A stretch of DNA of 64,000 bases, from NCBI GenBank assembly GCA_046329535.1, contig JAXLUN010000005.1:248001-312000 (forward strand). Reading direction: 5' to 3'. The notes below the pieces were generated by a model. It did no database searches. It saw nothing but the letters and a program-made list of their open reading frames with translations, and was not told where the DNA came from. Position numbers and translations under genes: made by a program. The DNA comes from Bog-950 sp046329535 (lineage in GTDB: Bacteria; Bacteroidota; Bacteroidia; Chitinophagales; LD1). Positions 53,606 through 62,187 of the stretch are shown one piece after another. Position 1 is the stretch's first letter; each line of letters begins with the position of its first letter.

Positions 53606-53706
53606 CAACATCGGTTACATTAAACGGACAAGACGACTTAAAAAGAGTAGCACATGCCCGTTCTTCCAAGTCTTCCGGCTCTGCGGGTGACTTGGTAGAA
53701 CAATGA
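53602..53706 (+). pseudogene. 34-codon ORF overlapping the methyltransferase stop, possible remnant
   Basis: The ATG at 53602 and the methyltransferase stop TGA (53603-53605) share the ATGA sequence typical of coupled genes. The ORF reads 34 residues (MTTSVTLNGQDDLKRV..., ending LVEQ) and stops at 53704-53706. No known domain is recognisable. Its end lies in sequence with a hairpin at 53666-53695. The likeliest reading is the surviving start of a third operon gene, truncated by recombination; a genuine small protein or leader peptide is also possible. Confidence 0.4.
53666..53695. repeat. Interrupted hairpin at the 3' edge of the island
   Basis: CCAAGTC (53666-53672) pairs with GACTTGG (53689-53695), and inside it CCG (53675-53677) pairs with CGG (53684-53686), with two unpaired bases on each side. 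No T-run follows. It could mark a recombination site or end of an inserted segment. Confidence 0.5.
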
Positions 53707-53776
53707 TTTTATTTTCGTATTGCAGCCCTATAAGATGGGGTATAAAGCGGCATAACAATAACTTATCAGTACAATC

Positions 53777-54067
53777 ATGGCCATCAAAGGAACATTAAAG
53801 ACCTGCCCCCAAGGACATCAATTCTACAAAAGTAGCGGCTGCCCAACCTGCCCCATTTGTGAAGAAGAACGCAAACCGAAAGACGGTTTTCTTTCATTAA
53901 TAGCTGCCCCGGCAAGACGGGCATTAGAAAGAGAAAACATGAAGACCTTAGAAGATTTAGCCAAATGGACAGAAAAGGAAATCATTAATCTTCACGGAAT
54001 GGGACCAAGTACAATTCTAAAACTCAAAAAGGTATTGAGTGAAAACGGTCTTTCTTTTAAAAGATAA
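53777..54067 (+). CDS. Small protein with zinc ribbon and RNA-polymerase-alpha-CTD-like HhH domain
   Basis: 96 residues. The N-terminus carries a metal-site pattern: TCPQGHQFYKSSGCPTCPICEE, with one Cys-x2-Gly-His and three further cysteines in CPTCPIC, consistent with a zinc ribbon. From about residue 43, APARRALERENMKTLEDLAK followed by EKEIINLHGMGPSTILKLK resembles the C-terminal domain of RNA polymerase alpha (two helix-hairpin-helix motifs that bind the minor groove of UP-element DNA). No catalytic motif. A small DNA- or polymerase-binding regulator is a reasonable inference. It follows the methyltransferase island but is separated from it by about 70 bases after the 34-codon ORF and has its own ATG. 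Confidence 0.7.
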   Translation: MAIKGTLKTCPQGHQFYKSSGCPTCPICEEERKPKDGFLSLIAAPARRALERENMKTLEDLAKWTEKEIINLHGMGPSTILKLKKVLSENGLSFKR

Positions 54068-54218
54068 TAGGAACAACAATCAAGTGATCAAAACAACGAA
54101 CCGCAAACAAAACCATTGCAATAGTCAGGGTTTGGTATTTAGCATTTAAAAATGCCGGGAGGTATCGGGAAGTAAAAAACAGACTGCAGCGTAAACTATA
54201 GTTGGTATAAAAAATAAA

Positions 54219-54250
54219 CCCCTCCAACAGCTCAGGGCCAATTGGAGGGG
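54219..54250 (-). terminator. Terminator for the secreted protein on the minus strand
   Basis: CCCCTCCAA (54219-54227) pairs with TTGGAGGGG (54242-54250). Read on the minus strand the stem is followed by a T-rich run (TTTATTTTTTAT), as needed for termination of the gene ending at 54303. Nothing else is seen between 54068 and 54302. Confidence 0.8.
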
Positions 54251-54302
54251 GGAGTATGTTCAGGGGCTTTCAGGCTCCCGGTATGAGATAGAAATATCCG
54301 GT

Positions 54303-55973
54303 TTAATAAATGCTCAGTTTGCGGTTGTGTGTTACACCGTTGATGGTTACCGAGCAAACATAAATGCCTGCCGGTAAAGCAGAAACAGTCAGTTCGGTTT
54401 TATCGCGCATAACGGCTGCCTGGCTCATCAGGGCACCGTTTACATTAAACAACTGCACCGTTTCAATCAGCTCACCGTTTAAAGAAGCAACATAGACTGA
54501 GCCGTTTCCACGGTTATAACCCGGCACAAAACCACTGGCCCGGTTCACTTCTAAAATACCTACCGGAGTGTAAACAATTTCAAGCGTATCAGCTTGGTTC
54601 AGGTTACCGAACATATCGCTGGCTACACCGGCCGGAACAATCACCCGCGCCAAGCCGGCACTGGTAAAGGTCAGAGTAGAAGTATAGGTGGTACCGCTGC
54701 CGCTGATAGGGCCTACACTGCCGTTGCTGGCCAATACATCGCTCAGGTCAAATCCGGTAACAGCCTTGCTGAACTCAAATGTAACCGGTACCGATGCAGA
54801 GGTGGTAGGGTTGCTGGCGCTGGTGGTTATATTCAAATCGGGGCGAATGGTATCACCCACAAAGCAATACTTGATAGAACCGTTAAACACTCGGGGCGTA
54901 AAGTTGATTGCAAAAGGATACGCTACACCAATACCTTCGTAAAACTTCAAAAAATTATCGCTGGCATAAAGCGAGTCCTCCTGAATTCCATCGGTGTAGT
55001 TGAGCTGTAAACCCCCATGCCCGGTCACATAAAAACTGACATCCAGATTAGCCGGAACAACCACATTCAGATTTTTAAATCCGGTAGCTTCTAAGTTATT
55101 TCCCGTAGAGGTCAGGGTAGCGCTGTCAATAAATGTCCAGGCACTTGGAGTGGTTTCAAAACCATGATAAGAACCCAGCCGGTAATAGGCACTGAAAGGA
55201 GCGGAGGTGCCGCTTCCAAAAGGCACACCCGGATTAATGGATTCAATCAATACATCAAAGTTTTTGGCCGCAACGGTAAACATAGCGCCATCGTTACCGT
55301 TTCCGGCTGCCAGGGTCGTGTTTAGTTGCTGGCAAACCGTAGGGGTATCTAAACAGTAATACACCGCACCGCGAAAATCGCGCGGAGAAAAGTTACCGGC
55401 AAAAGGATAAGCAACACCTAAGCCTTCTTTAATAGCCAGGTTGGCATCCTGGGCAAAAATATTGCCTTCGGCAGTGCCATCAAAATAGTCGGTGCCTATG
55501 CCGGTACCATTTCCGGTAATGTAAAAAGAAACCGTTTGCAAAGCCGCAACCGGTATAGATAGATTAATAGGAATACGCACCTTGGTGGCGTTAACCGGAT
55601 ATACTAAGGCACTGTCTACAAAAGTCCAGTTAGCGGGGGTGGTAGCCGAGCCGGAGTAAGAGCCGTTTTTATAGTATATTTTTACATGGCCTGTATCGCC
55701 CGAAAACAAACCGTCAAAGTATTGAATAATAATAGGTTTGGCGGCAGTAATTTCAAACATAACGCCATCGTTGCCGTTGCCTGCATCATCGGGAGTACCC
55801 AGCGAATCGCAGGCACCCAAACCAATCATAGGGGCCGGAATACCGCCACCGCCCCGCGCATCGGTAATTAAAGATACGGGAGTGTACGGCCGGGCTTTAT
55901 CACGCACCGTTTGGGCAAAAATGCTGCTCGTTAGGGCAACTAGTAACATCAGGATAGTAAAAGTGCTTTTCAT
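54303..55973 (-). CDS. T9SS-secreted Ig-like protein
   Basis: 556 residues with a signal peptide ending IFAQ. Two similar halves (about 45-205 and 215-375) share the pattern of a beta-sandwich with GNGNDGVMFE/GNGNDGAMFT, the APANWTFVDSA-like/SAWTFIDSA segment and FYVTGxG, and both end YxxGIGVAYPFAxNFxPR. They are internal duplicates of a domain I do not recognise. An Ig-like domain (about 385-465, SVPVTFEFSKAVTGFDLSDV) follows, then a type A T9SS sorting domain (about 480-556, VYVASLNGELIETVQLF, LPAGIYVCSV). No enzyme motif. Surface binding or stalk function is likely. Its terminator lies at 54219-54250. Confidence 0.82.
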   Translation of the reverse strand: MKSTFTILMLLVALTSSIFAQTVRDKARPYTPVSLITDARGGGGIPAPMIGLGACDSLGTPDDAGNGNDGVMFEITAAKPIIIQYFDGLFSGDTGHVKIYYKNGSYSGSATTPANWTFVDSALVYPVNATKVRIPINLSIPVAALQTVSFYITGNGTGIGTDYFDGTAEGNIFAQDANLAIKEGLGVAYPFAGNFSPRDFRGAVYYCLDTPTVCQQLNTTLAAGNGNDGAMFTVAAKNFDVLIESINPGVPFGSGTSAPFSAYYRLGSYHGFETTPSAWTFIDSATLTSTGNNLEATGFKNLNVVVPANLDVSFYVTGHGGLQLNYTDGIQEDSLYASDNFLKFYEGIGVAYPFAINFTPRVFNGSIKYCFVGDTIRPDLNITTSASNPTTSASVPVTFEFSKAVTGFDLSDVLASNGSVGPISGSGTTYTSTLTFTSAGLARVIVPAGVASDMFGNLNQADTLEIVYTPVGILEVNRASGFVPGYNRGNGSVYVASLNGELIETVQLFNVNGALMSQAAVMRDKTELTVSALPAGIYVCSVTINGVTHNRKLSIY

Positions 55974-56081
55974 GAAATTTTTTTAAAAGTGATTAATGTA
56001 GCACTAAAGTAAAAAAACTATTCGTTTAATGTCGGGATAAGGGGCGTGCTTTTTAGGCTCACATAGGTTTAACCGATATAC

Positions 56082-56113
56082 CTTGTGCATACGTAAAAGC
56101 TTTATTAGCTTTG
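56082..56113 (+). promoter_or_regulatory. Bacteroidota-type promoter before the coiled-coil gene
   Basis: CTTG (TTG at 56083-56085), a spacer of 20 bases, then TAGCTTTG (56106-56113), matching the -33/-7 consensus. The leader to the ATG at 56196 would be about 80 bases. Confidence 0.55.
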
Positions 56114-56195
56114 GGTAAATGGTTTATCAGAACCTGCAGTATCCAAATAATCAATCTTCTCTATCGTTATTAATTCACTTTAATTAATCGGTATT

Positions 56196-56918
56196 ATGGC
56201 CACCAAATTATTTGAACATCCGTTACGGAAATTTGAAATTACATACGATGATTCAAAACCCTGGACTACTCAGGATGAAGATCTGGTGAATGCTTTTCTC
56301 AATCTGCATCAATATGTAATGGAGCGCACCGAAACTTCCCGCCATTTAATGGAACAGTATGCTGCTTTAAACCGAGCTATAGGTGCAGCTCGTACAGAGT
56401 ATCAAAAGGTACGTAAAATGATGGATGAAACCCGCCAGATGGCTGAAGTGGTTATTCCGGCCATGCAACTGAACCAGGTCGTGGTACAGGAGCACTTTGA
56501 CAAAGCCGTGCTGCAAACAGATGAGGCCATACTGGAATACGACCAGGTGATGCGTGCCATTGATTTAGAAACCCCCGAGCCTGCCCGGTATGCATTTATA
56601 GAAGAGCAGGATGATGCACCTATCTGGAACCAGTTTGATGAAACCAATCTGGAGCATTCGCGGCAGTGGGAAGTTAACTCCATTGATACAGCCGTATTTA
56701 CTGATACCGAAGAGATGTTCCGCGTCTTTGTAGGCGAGCAAGCAAGACAACAGGACCAGGTTATAGATTATACAAATGAGGTCATCAATAATCATCACAT
56801 CCTCATGCTCGAAACCGAACTGCTCTACGAAGTATGGAAAGAGTTTGTGAAGCGCGTTCAGTTGCTCGATTATATAACCGGAAAAGCCGATAACCGCGAT
56901 TTTCTGAGTATGAACTAG
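56196..56918 (+). CDS. Cytoplasmic coiled-coil protein of unknown function
   Basis: 240 residues with no signal peptide or membrane segment, strongly acidic. Helical heptad-like stretches cover about 35-115 (MERTETSRHLMEQYAALNR, RKMMDETRQMAEVV) and about 170-225 (VFVGEQARQQDQVIDYTNE). The N-terminal residues KLFEHPLRKFEITYDDSKPW look beta-like. Not recognised as a member of a named family. It is a single gene with its own promoter and a very strong terminator, separate from the neighbouring T9SS cargo genes. An oligomeric structural or adaptor role is possible from the coiled coils, but only an inference. Confidence 0.7.
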   Translation: MATKLFEHPLRKFEITYDDSKPWTTQDEDLVNAFLNLHQYVMERTETSRHLMEQYAALNRAIGAARTEYQKVRKMMDETRQMAEVVIPAMQLNQVVVQEHFDKAVLQTDEAILEYDQVMRAIDLETPEPARYAFIEEQDDAPIWNQFDETNLEHSRQWEVNSIDTAVFTDTEEMFRVFVGEQARQQDQVIDYTNEVINNHHILMLETELLYEVWKEFVKRVQLLDYITGKADNRDFLSMN

Positions 56919-56954
56919 AGTGAGCAGAGCTTTTAAGGAATTGGAGATGCCTCC

Positions 56955-57002
56955 TTTACAAACAATTAAGCCCCGTTTATACGGGGCTTAATTGTTTGTA
57001 AA
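56955..57002. terminator. Bidirectional terminator, 22-bp perfect stem
   Basis: The arm at 56955-56976 is exactly complementary to 56981-57002 around the loop TTAT, with AAGCCCCGT/ACGGGGCTT at the core. It separates the coiled-coil gene and the convergent 1470-residue protein gene. Confidence 0.95.
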
Positions 57003-57025
57003 ACCGAAAAGGATGCGGGTATTTT

Positions 57026-60000
57026 TTACCTCACCAGGGTTAAACTGCCTTTATGCATTTGGTCAGCGTGGTTATTGGTGTAAACTATTCTCAGGGTGTA
57101 TACAAATACTGCATTCATCATGTTTTCCCCCCGGTAAGTTCCATCCCATTTAAAGTTGTGGTCGTTGCTTTCAAACACTTTTTCCCCCCAGCGGTCAAAA
57201 ACCTGTACTTCGATTTGTTTCCAGCCATCTTTCTTACCAAAAATTTCGAAAAAGTCGTTATTGCCATCCCCATTCGGTGTAAATACATTCGGCACAAACA
57301 ATGATTCTTCCTGATATACCGTTACACCCAACTGTGTCGAGTCAACACAACCTAGTTGGTTATAGGCATACAGCGTAATCGGGAAATAACCGGGATTGGT
57401 AAATGAAACAATGCCCGGATTCTCTGCACTGCTGCTTAGGTTTTCGTTCAGTAACCACAGGTATGAAACTGCCTGCTGGCTATGGTTCAATAAATTCACC
57501 GTAGTAGCCGGTAGTTGTATTACCGGATTACTTAAACTAAACGATGCTATCGGGTTTTCAATGGTGGTAATCATATCATGCACAGTCCACTGGTCGCTGC
57601 AGCCATGCGTACTGGTAGTTTGCAAACTTACCGTATAGTTTCCTGCCGAGGCATATGTATGGCAGGGGTTCTGCGAATTAGCGGTGTAACCATCTCCAAA
57701 AGACCATTGGTAAATCAACGACTCATCACTCACCGAGTGGTCGGTGAAGCATACCGGCAGGTTTTCACAGCCCAAGATAGTATCGGCTGTGAAACTTGCT
57801 ACAGGCATGGCATAAACCTGAGTTGTATCGGTAAACACCTCGCTGACACATCCGTTTTGGGTTATGGTCAGGCTTATCGCTTGGCTACCGGCTTGCGCAA
57901 ATGAAACCAACTGATTCGATACGGTAGAAGTTAAAGGCAATCCATTCGGTCCAAAATCCCAATGAAAGGTTGCACCCTGTAAATAGGTTCCCCCGGCAGA
58001 AAATAGGAAATGGTTGTTTTCTAAACATTGCCCCGTAACCGGGCTGAAAGAAGCTATCGGCACAGGGGTTACCTGCACACTCACCGTAGCAGTACCGGTG
58101 CAGCCGGCAGTATTTCCTGTTACCATATAACTGGTGTTGTTCATCGGGCTGGCACTAACACTGGCTCCCGCAGCACTGCTTAAGCTTTGTGCCGGTGACC
58201 ATGCATAGGTATCGGCACCCGAAGCGGTGAGTTGGGTGCTTTCACCGGCACAGATAGCAGCATCAGGGCTTACACTCACTACCGGCAGTGGGTTCACGGT
58301 TACCGGAACGCTGGTAAGCGGAGAAGAACATCCGTTTAAAGTAGTAATTAAAGAAAGGTTCTTGACTCCCGAAGTATTCCAGTTTACCTGGTAAGGGCCT
58401 TGCGCTGTTCCTGACAAAACCGTACCACCGGCAAAATTCCAGTTGTATATGGTATTCGGCAGGTTGGTTCCTGTATAGGTAACTGCAGCAGCAGCTCCCG
58501 CACATACTGGTGAAGTAGCGGTAAAGCTGGAAACCGGATTGGGTTTAATGCTTACGGTAACAGTGGCAGAATCAGTACAGCCCAGAAATGTTCCCGTTAC
58601 TTGATAGGTGGTGGTAGTTGCCGGTGAAGCGATTACGCTGGAGCCCGTTTGGCTGATTAAACCGGCAGCCGGTGACCAACTGTAACTGGTAGCACCTGTA
58701 GCATGGAGGGTGGTACTCTCTCCTGCACAAATAGCCGCTACCGGGCTGATAGTAACTAACGGCAGTGCATTGACCGTAACAGGAACTGTAGTGATTGGAG
58801 AAGAACATCCGTTTAAGACTGTAGTGAGCGTAATGTTCTTAACCCCGGCTGTATTCCAGTTAACTTGATAAGGTCCTTGCCCGGTTCCTGACAGAACGGT
58901 GCCACCGGCAAAATTCCAGTTGTAAGTAGTGCTTGCGCTGTTGGTTCCTGAAAATGAAACCGAAGCATTGGCCCCTTCACAAACCGGAGAGGTTGCCGTA
59001 AAAGTTGAAATCGGATTAGGTTTAATACTCACTGTAACCGATGCCGAATCGGTACAGCCTTGGCTTGTACCGGTTACGCTGTAGCTGCTGGTAGCAACCG
59101 GAGTTGCTGTTACAGAAGCTGTGTTCGTGGCACTTAACCCATTGCCGGGGCTCCAGTTGTAAGTAGTGGCACCGGTAGCGGTTAAGGTAGTACTTTCACC
59201 CAAACAGATAGCCGCATCCGGGCTCACACTTACTATTGGTAAGGGTTTGATAGTAACTGTAACTGAAGCAGAATCAGTACAACCTAACATAGTGCCGGTT
59301 ACAGCGTAGGTAGTAGTAGCCAGAGGGTTAGCCGTAACAGAACTGCCGCTTGTGCTGCTTAGTCCGTTAGCGGGAGTCCATACATAACTGCCGGCACCGC
59401 TGGCGGTTAGTGCAGTGCTGGCTCCTGCACAGATTGCCGTATTCGGACTAACAGAAACTATCGGTAATGCGTTCACCGTAACAGGAACGGTGGTTAACGC
59501 AGATGTACATCCGTTGAAAGTAGTAGTGAGAGAAACATTTTTAATCCCTCCGGTAGGCCAGCTTACCTCATAAGGTCCGGCTCCGCTACCCGATTGAATA
59601 TTTCCTCCGTTAAAGTTCCAGTTGTAAGTAGCATTGGCAGACGCAGAGCCGGTATAGTTGATGGAGGCGTTGGCACCGGCACAAACCGGTGAGGTTACGG
59701 TGAAGGAAGAAGTAGGCAAAGGTTTAATCGATACCGTTACGGATGCGCTGTCGGTACAGCCGAAGGTAGTACCCGTAACATGATAGGTAATGGTTGATAC
59801 CGGTGTGGAGGTTACGTTTGCCCCGCTGCTGCTACCCAACCCGGTTGATGGGGACCAACTGTAAGTTGAAGCTCCCGAGGCATGAAGGGTAGTGTTAGTA
59901 CCTTCACAAATAGCTATATCGGGGCTCACAGAAACCACTGGCACAGCATGGACAGTAACCGGCACAGTGGTAGAGGGTGAAGGGCATCCGTTGGAGCTAG

Positions 60001-61438
60001 TTGTTAAGCTGATATTTTTTATACCTGCACTGGACCAGCTTATAGTATATGGCCCCTGACCACTTCCAGATGTTACAGTGCCACCGGCAAAATTCCAGTT
60101 ATAGGTGGCATTAAACGGTGCGGAGCCGGTATACGTAATGGTGGCATCTGCTCCTTCACAAACGGGAGATGTAGCAGTGAAAGATGATGTTGGTAAAGCA
60201 GCTACCACCACATTTATCACCGTATCGTCAATACAAGGCGGTGAACCAATACGCAAACGAACCGGATAGCTGCCGGCAGCAGCAAATGTATGAGACGGAT
60301 TTTGTGTATTGGCATCGGTGGTTCCATCGTTATTGAAATCCCACGCCCAGGTGGTGGCTGAACCTGCTGGTGATGATATATCGGTAAATGTAACCGGTGA
60401 GCCGGCACAGGCAGTACCGGTAGTGAAATTAGCTACCAGACTGTTCGGGCTTACAGGAATCAGCGTACTCATGGTAAAGTTACAGGGAACCGTACCCAAA
60501 GTCATCATATTAACCGTATAGTTACCAGCGGCATTAATGGTGCATTGTTGTGTATTAGCTCCCGAAACAATACCCGGCCCGCTCCAGGAGTAACTGGCAG
60601 CTCCGTCTGGTGCGGTCAGCACTACTGTTTGACCATTGCAAATAGTAGGAGAGGTGGCTCCAATTTGCAGTGTATTGCAGTCGGCATCAATATAGGCGTA
60701 GGCATAATGGCTTCCTTCACAACCGTTGGGGGCGCAATCGCGGGTGGTAAACTGAATACTGACTGTTTGACCAATGTAGTTATTAAGCGGAATAAATACC
60801 GTGGTCCAGTTTTTATAAAGAAGTGGCCCTACCGAAACAAAACCTCCTATGGTTTGCGCGGTGGTGGCATCAACATCATAGGTAGCACAATCAATCGGGT
60901 TATTATTTCCGTCCAACATACCTATTTTAAAATAAGGTTGTTGGCCGTTACTGTGGCCTCCATCTTTTAGTACCACTGCATAGTGATAGGTAAAGTTGCA
61001 GTTGTTGGGTGTTACTGTAAATCGGTATTTGATGGTTTCTCCACCTCCATGGCCGGCATCGTTGGCGTGAGCATCTCCCAAGCGAAATGAGTATGATCCG
61101 GGAGTATAAACCACGGGAAGGATATTGCCGCCTATTACCGGATCGAAACCGGAGGTCATGATAAAGTGATTGGCTCCGGCTTGTCCGTTGGCGGGGTGAT
61201 TGTTAGGGCCTTGGTGAAGGGTAGCATGTTGTAAAGGATCAGGAGTGTAGCAGGCACTGCATTGTCCGTTAACCATTGTTCCGGTGCAGGTTCCATCTCC
61301 GTAAGTTCCGGTCCATCCGGTCAGATTTCCGTTTTCAAAGTTCACATTAGGACACTGAGAGAAAAGGCTTGGCGTTTGAACCAGAAGCAGAAAGATGAAG
61401 GCTGTTAAATGACTGCGGTTAAGTAGTTTGTTTTCCAT
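57026..61438 (-). CDS. Giant PKD-repeat protein with gliding-motility (type B T9SS) C-terminus
   Basis: 1470 residues, signal peptide ending LFSQ. Residues about 30-250 are a lectin-like beta-sandwich (NVNFENGNLTGWTGTYGDG). After an Ig-like unit, a canonical PKD domain (about 335-415, WAWDFNNDGTTD) precedes an alternating array of two modules between about 415 and 1125: A (SFTATSPVCEG...YNWNFAGG) and B (VSVSPDAAIC.G...GCTDSASVTVSIKP), in the order A-B-A-B-B-A-B-A-B. Three more PKD units follow. The last 90 residues (about 1380-1470) are the gliding-motility-associated domain: NVFTPNGDGNNDFF, VFDRWGEKVFES, WDGTYRG. This predicts T9SS export and attachment of a long fibre-like surface protein. 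Confidence 0.92.
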   Translation of the reverse strand: MENKLLNRSHLTAFIFLLLVQTPSLFSQCPNVNFENGNLTGWTGTYGDGTCTGTMVNGQCSACYTPDPLQHATLHQGPNNHPANGQAGANHFIMTSGFDPVIGGNILPVVYTPGSYSFRLGDAHANDAGHGGGETIKYRFTVTPNNCNFTYHYAVVLKDGGHSNGQQPYFKIGMLDGNNNPIDCATYDVDATTAQTIGGFVSVGPLLYKNWTTVFIPLNNYIGQTVSIQFTTRDCAPNGCEGSHYAYAYIDADCNTLQIGATSPTICNGQTVVLTAPDGAASYSWSGPGIVSGANTQQCTINAAGNYTVNMMTLGTVPCNFTMSTLIPVSPNSLVANFTTGTACAGSPVTFTDISSPAGSATTWAWDFNNDGTTDANTQNPSHTFAAAGSYPVRLRIGSPPCIDDTVINVVVAALPTSSFTATSPVCEGADATITYTGSAPFNATYNWNFAGGTVTSGSGQGPYTISWSSAGIKNISLTTSSNGCPSPSTTVPVTVHAVPVVSVSPDIAICEGTNTTLHASGASTYSWSPSTGLGSSSGANVTSTPVSTITYHVTGTTFGCTDSASVTVSIKPLPTSSFTVTSPVCAGANASINYTGSASANATYNWNFNGGNIQSGSGAGPYEVSWPTGGIKNVSLTTTFNGCTSALTTVPVTVNALPIVSVSPNTAICAGASTALTASGAGSYVWTPANGLSSTSGSSVTANPLATTTYAVTGTMLGCTDSASVTVTIKPLPIVSVSPDAAICLGESTTLTATGATTYNWSPGNGLSATNTASVTATPVATSSYSVTGTSQGCTDSASVTVSIKPNPISTFTATSPVCEGANASVSFSGTNSASTTYNWNFAGGTVLSGTGQGPYQVNWNTAGVKNITLTTVLNGCSSPITTVPVTVNALPLVTISPVAAICAGESTTLHATGATSYSWSPAAGLISQTGSSVIASPATTTTYQVTGTFLGCTDSATVTVSIKPNPVSSFTATSPVCAGAAAAVTYTGTNLPNTIYNWNFAGGTVLSGTAQGPYQVNWNTSGVKNLSLITTLNGCSSPLTSVPVTVNPLPVVSVSPDAAICAGESTQLTASGADTYAWSPAQSLSSAAGASVSASPMNNTSYMVTGNTAGCTGTATVSVQVTPVPIASFSPVTGQCLENNHFLFSAGGTYLQGATFHWDFGPNGLPLTSTVSNQLVSFAQAGSQAISLTITQNGCVSEVFTDTTQVYAMPVASFTADTILGCENLPVCFTDHSVSDESLIYQWSFGDGYTANSQNPCHTYASAGNYTVSLQTTSTHGCSDQWTVHDMITTIENPIASFSLSNPVIQLPATTVNLLNHSQQAVSYLWLLNENLSSSAENPGIVSFTNPGYFPITLYAYNQLGCVDSTQLGVTVYQEESLFVPNVFTPNGDGNNDFFEIFGKKDGWKQIEVQVFDRWGEKVFESNDHNFKWDGTYRGENMMNAVFVYTLRIVYTNNHADQMHKGSLTLVR
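58060..60200 (-). repeat. Alternating internal A/B module duplications in the PKD protein
   Basis: Approximate module starts on the minus strand: A at 60195, B at 59944, A at 59720, B at 59465, B at 59240, A at 59015, B at 58765, A at 58540, B at 58285. Modules are about 220-255 bases and similar at DNA level (for example, the segment encoding YNWNFAGG recurs nearly unchanged). The B-B step breaks the alternation. Confidence 0.8.
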
Positions 61439-61827
61439 ACTATAACTTTTTTAATGGTTAATAGATAGCACAAACTTCAACTCGTTTCCTACAAGCCTTT
61501 ACGCACTTGTTACTGAATAGATACAAGTGTTTTTAGTACAGTCTTATTGCCTGCATAGAAGGGTGCAGTAACCGGAGAAACATTATTACGTATAAGATTT
61601 CGGCCTGATAGAACACAACATCTATTACACTTTATATCGTGTAATGTTAGGGTTCTCTCTTAAATATACCTGACTGTTTTTATTGTAGACTCTATTAATG
61701 TCCGGAATTGATTTGTAGAGGACGAATATTTTGTTGTTGATAAAATGAAACTTACCTTGTTGGATTACTGCCATCAATCAAAAAAGAATCGTGATGGGGG
61801 GGTAGGAGGCTGAAAGAGATAGAACTC
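61439..61827. other. Intergenic region with an inverted repeat
   Basis: Nearly 390 bases without a supported gene. ATTACAC (61624-61630) and GTGTAAT (61639-61645) form a perfect seven-base inverted repeat with an eight-base gap (TTTATATC), which could be an operator. TAGGAG (61803-61808) and CTCCTA (61825-61830) form a weak stem that overlaps the following stop codon. No -7 consensus was recognised for the minus-strand giant gene. Confidence 0.5.
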
Positions 61828-62187
61828 CTATCCGCCTATTTTGATGTTGACTTTCTTGGATTTTATCTCCAGTTTCTTTTTGTCTATGGTCAAACCGCCT
61901 TTGCTGCCGGTTGCACTTACTCCTTTTTTGTTTGCTTCAACTCCTTTCCCCGAACTGCTCTTGGCTGATACTTCTCCTTTTTTAGCCTCTACACCGGCTC
62001 CGTTTTTATTTTTTATCTCGGCTCCCGAACTATTGGCCTTGGCCCCTCCGCCCTTACTACTACTTACGGTGGCCCCGTTTTTATTTACTGTAGCAACGCT
62101 TTTACTATTGCTGTTTTGTGCGGCTACATGGGTTTGGTTAAACAGAAGCAAACAAGTGGTCAGGTAAAAGGGGAGTAAATACTTCAT
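61828..62187 (-). CDS. Small secreted Gly/Ser/Lys low-complexity protein
   Basis: 119 residues. Signal peptide to about 24 (THVAAQ). The mature part consists of short repeats such as KNGAxVxxxKG, built from Lys, Gly, Ser, Ala and Val with alternating small and beta-branched residues (KNKNGAGVEAKKGEVSA, GVSATGSKGGLTIDKKK), ending in a more hydrophobic KKLEIKSKKVNIKIGG. No cysteines, very basic, no T9SS sorting domain. The pattern could form a beta-solenoid or an amyloid-like fibre, but this is not established. The gene is separate from the giant PKD gene and the copper ATPase. Not assigned to a family. Confidence 0.65.
   Translation of the reverse strand: MKYLLPFYLTTCLLLFNQTHVAAQNSNSKSVATVNKNGATVSSSKGGGAKANSSGAEIKNKNGAGVEAKKGEVSAKSSSGKGVEANKKGVSATGSKGGLTIDKKKLEIKSKKVNIKIGG

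Noticed and set aside
53707..53776. Integron attC or other cassette recombination site in the gap after the 34-codon ORF
   Set aside because: Sequence near 53745-53765 includes CATAACAATAAC, but the required GTTRRRY and RYYYAAC core boxes are not found at matching ends, and no integrase is seen.
54068..54302. Further gene between the zinc-ribbon protein and the T9SS cargo gene
   Set aside because: No frame of useful length with a start is present; the sequence is accounted for by the terminator at 54219-54250.
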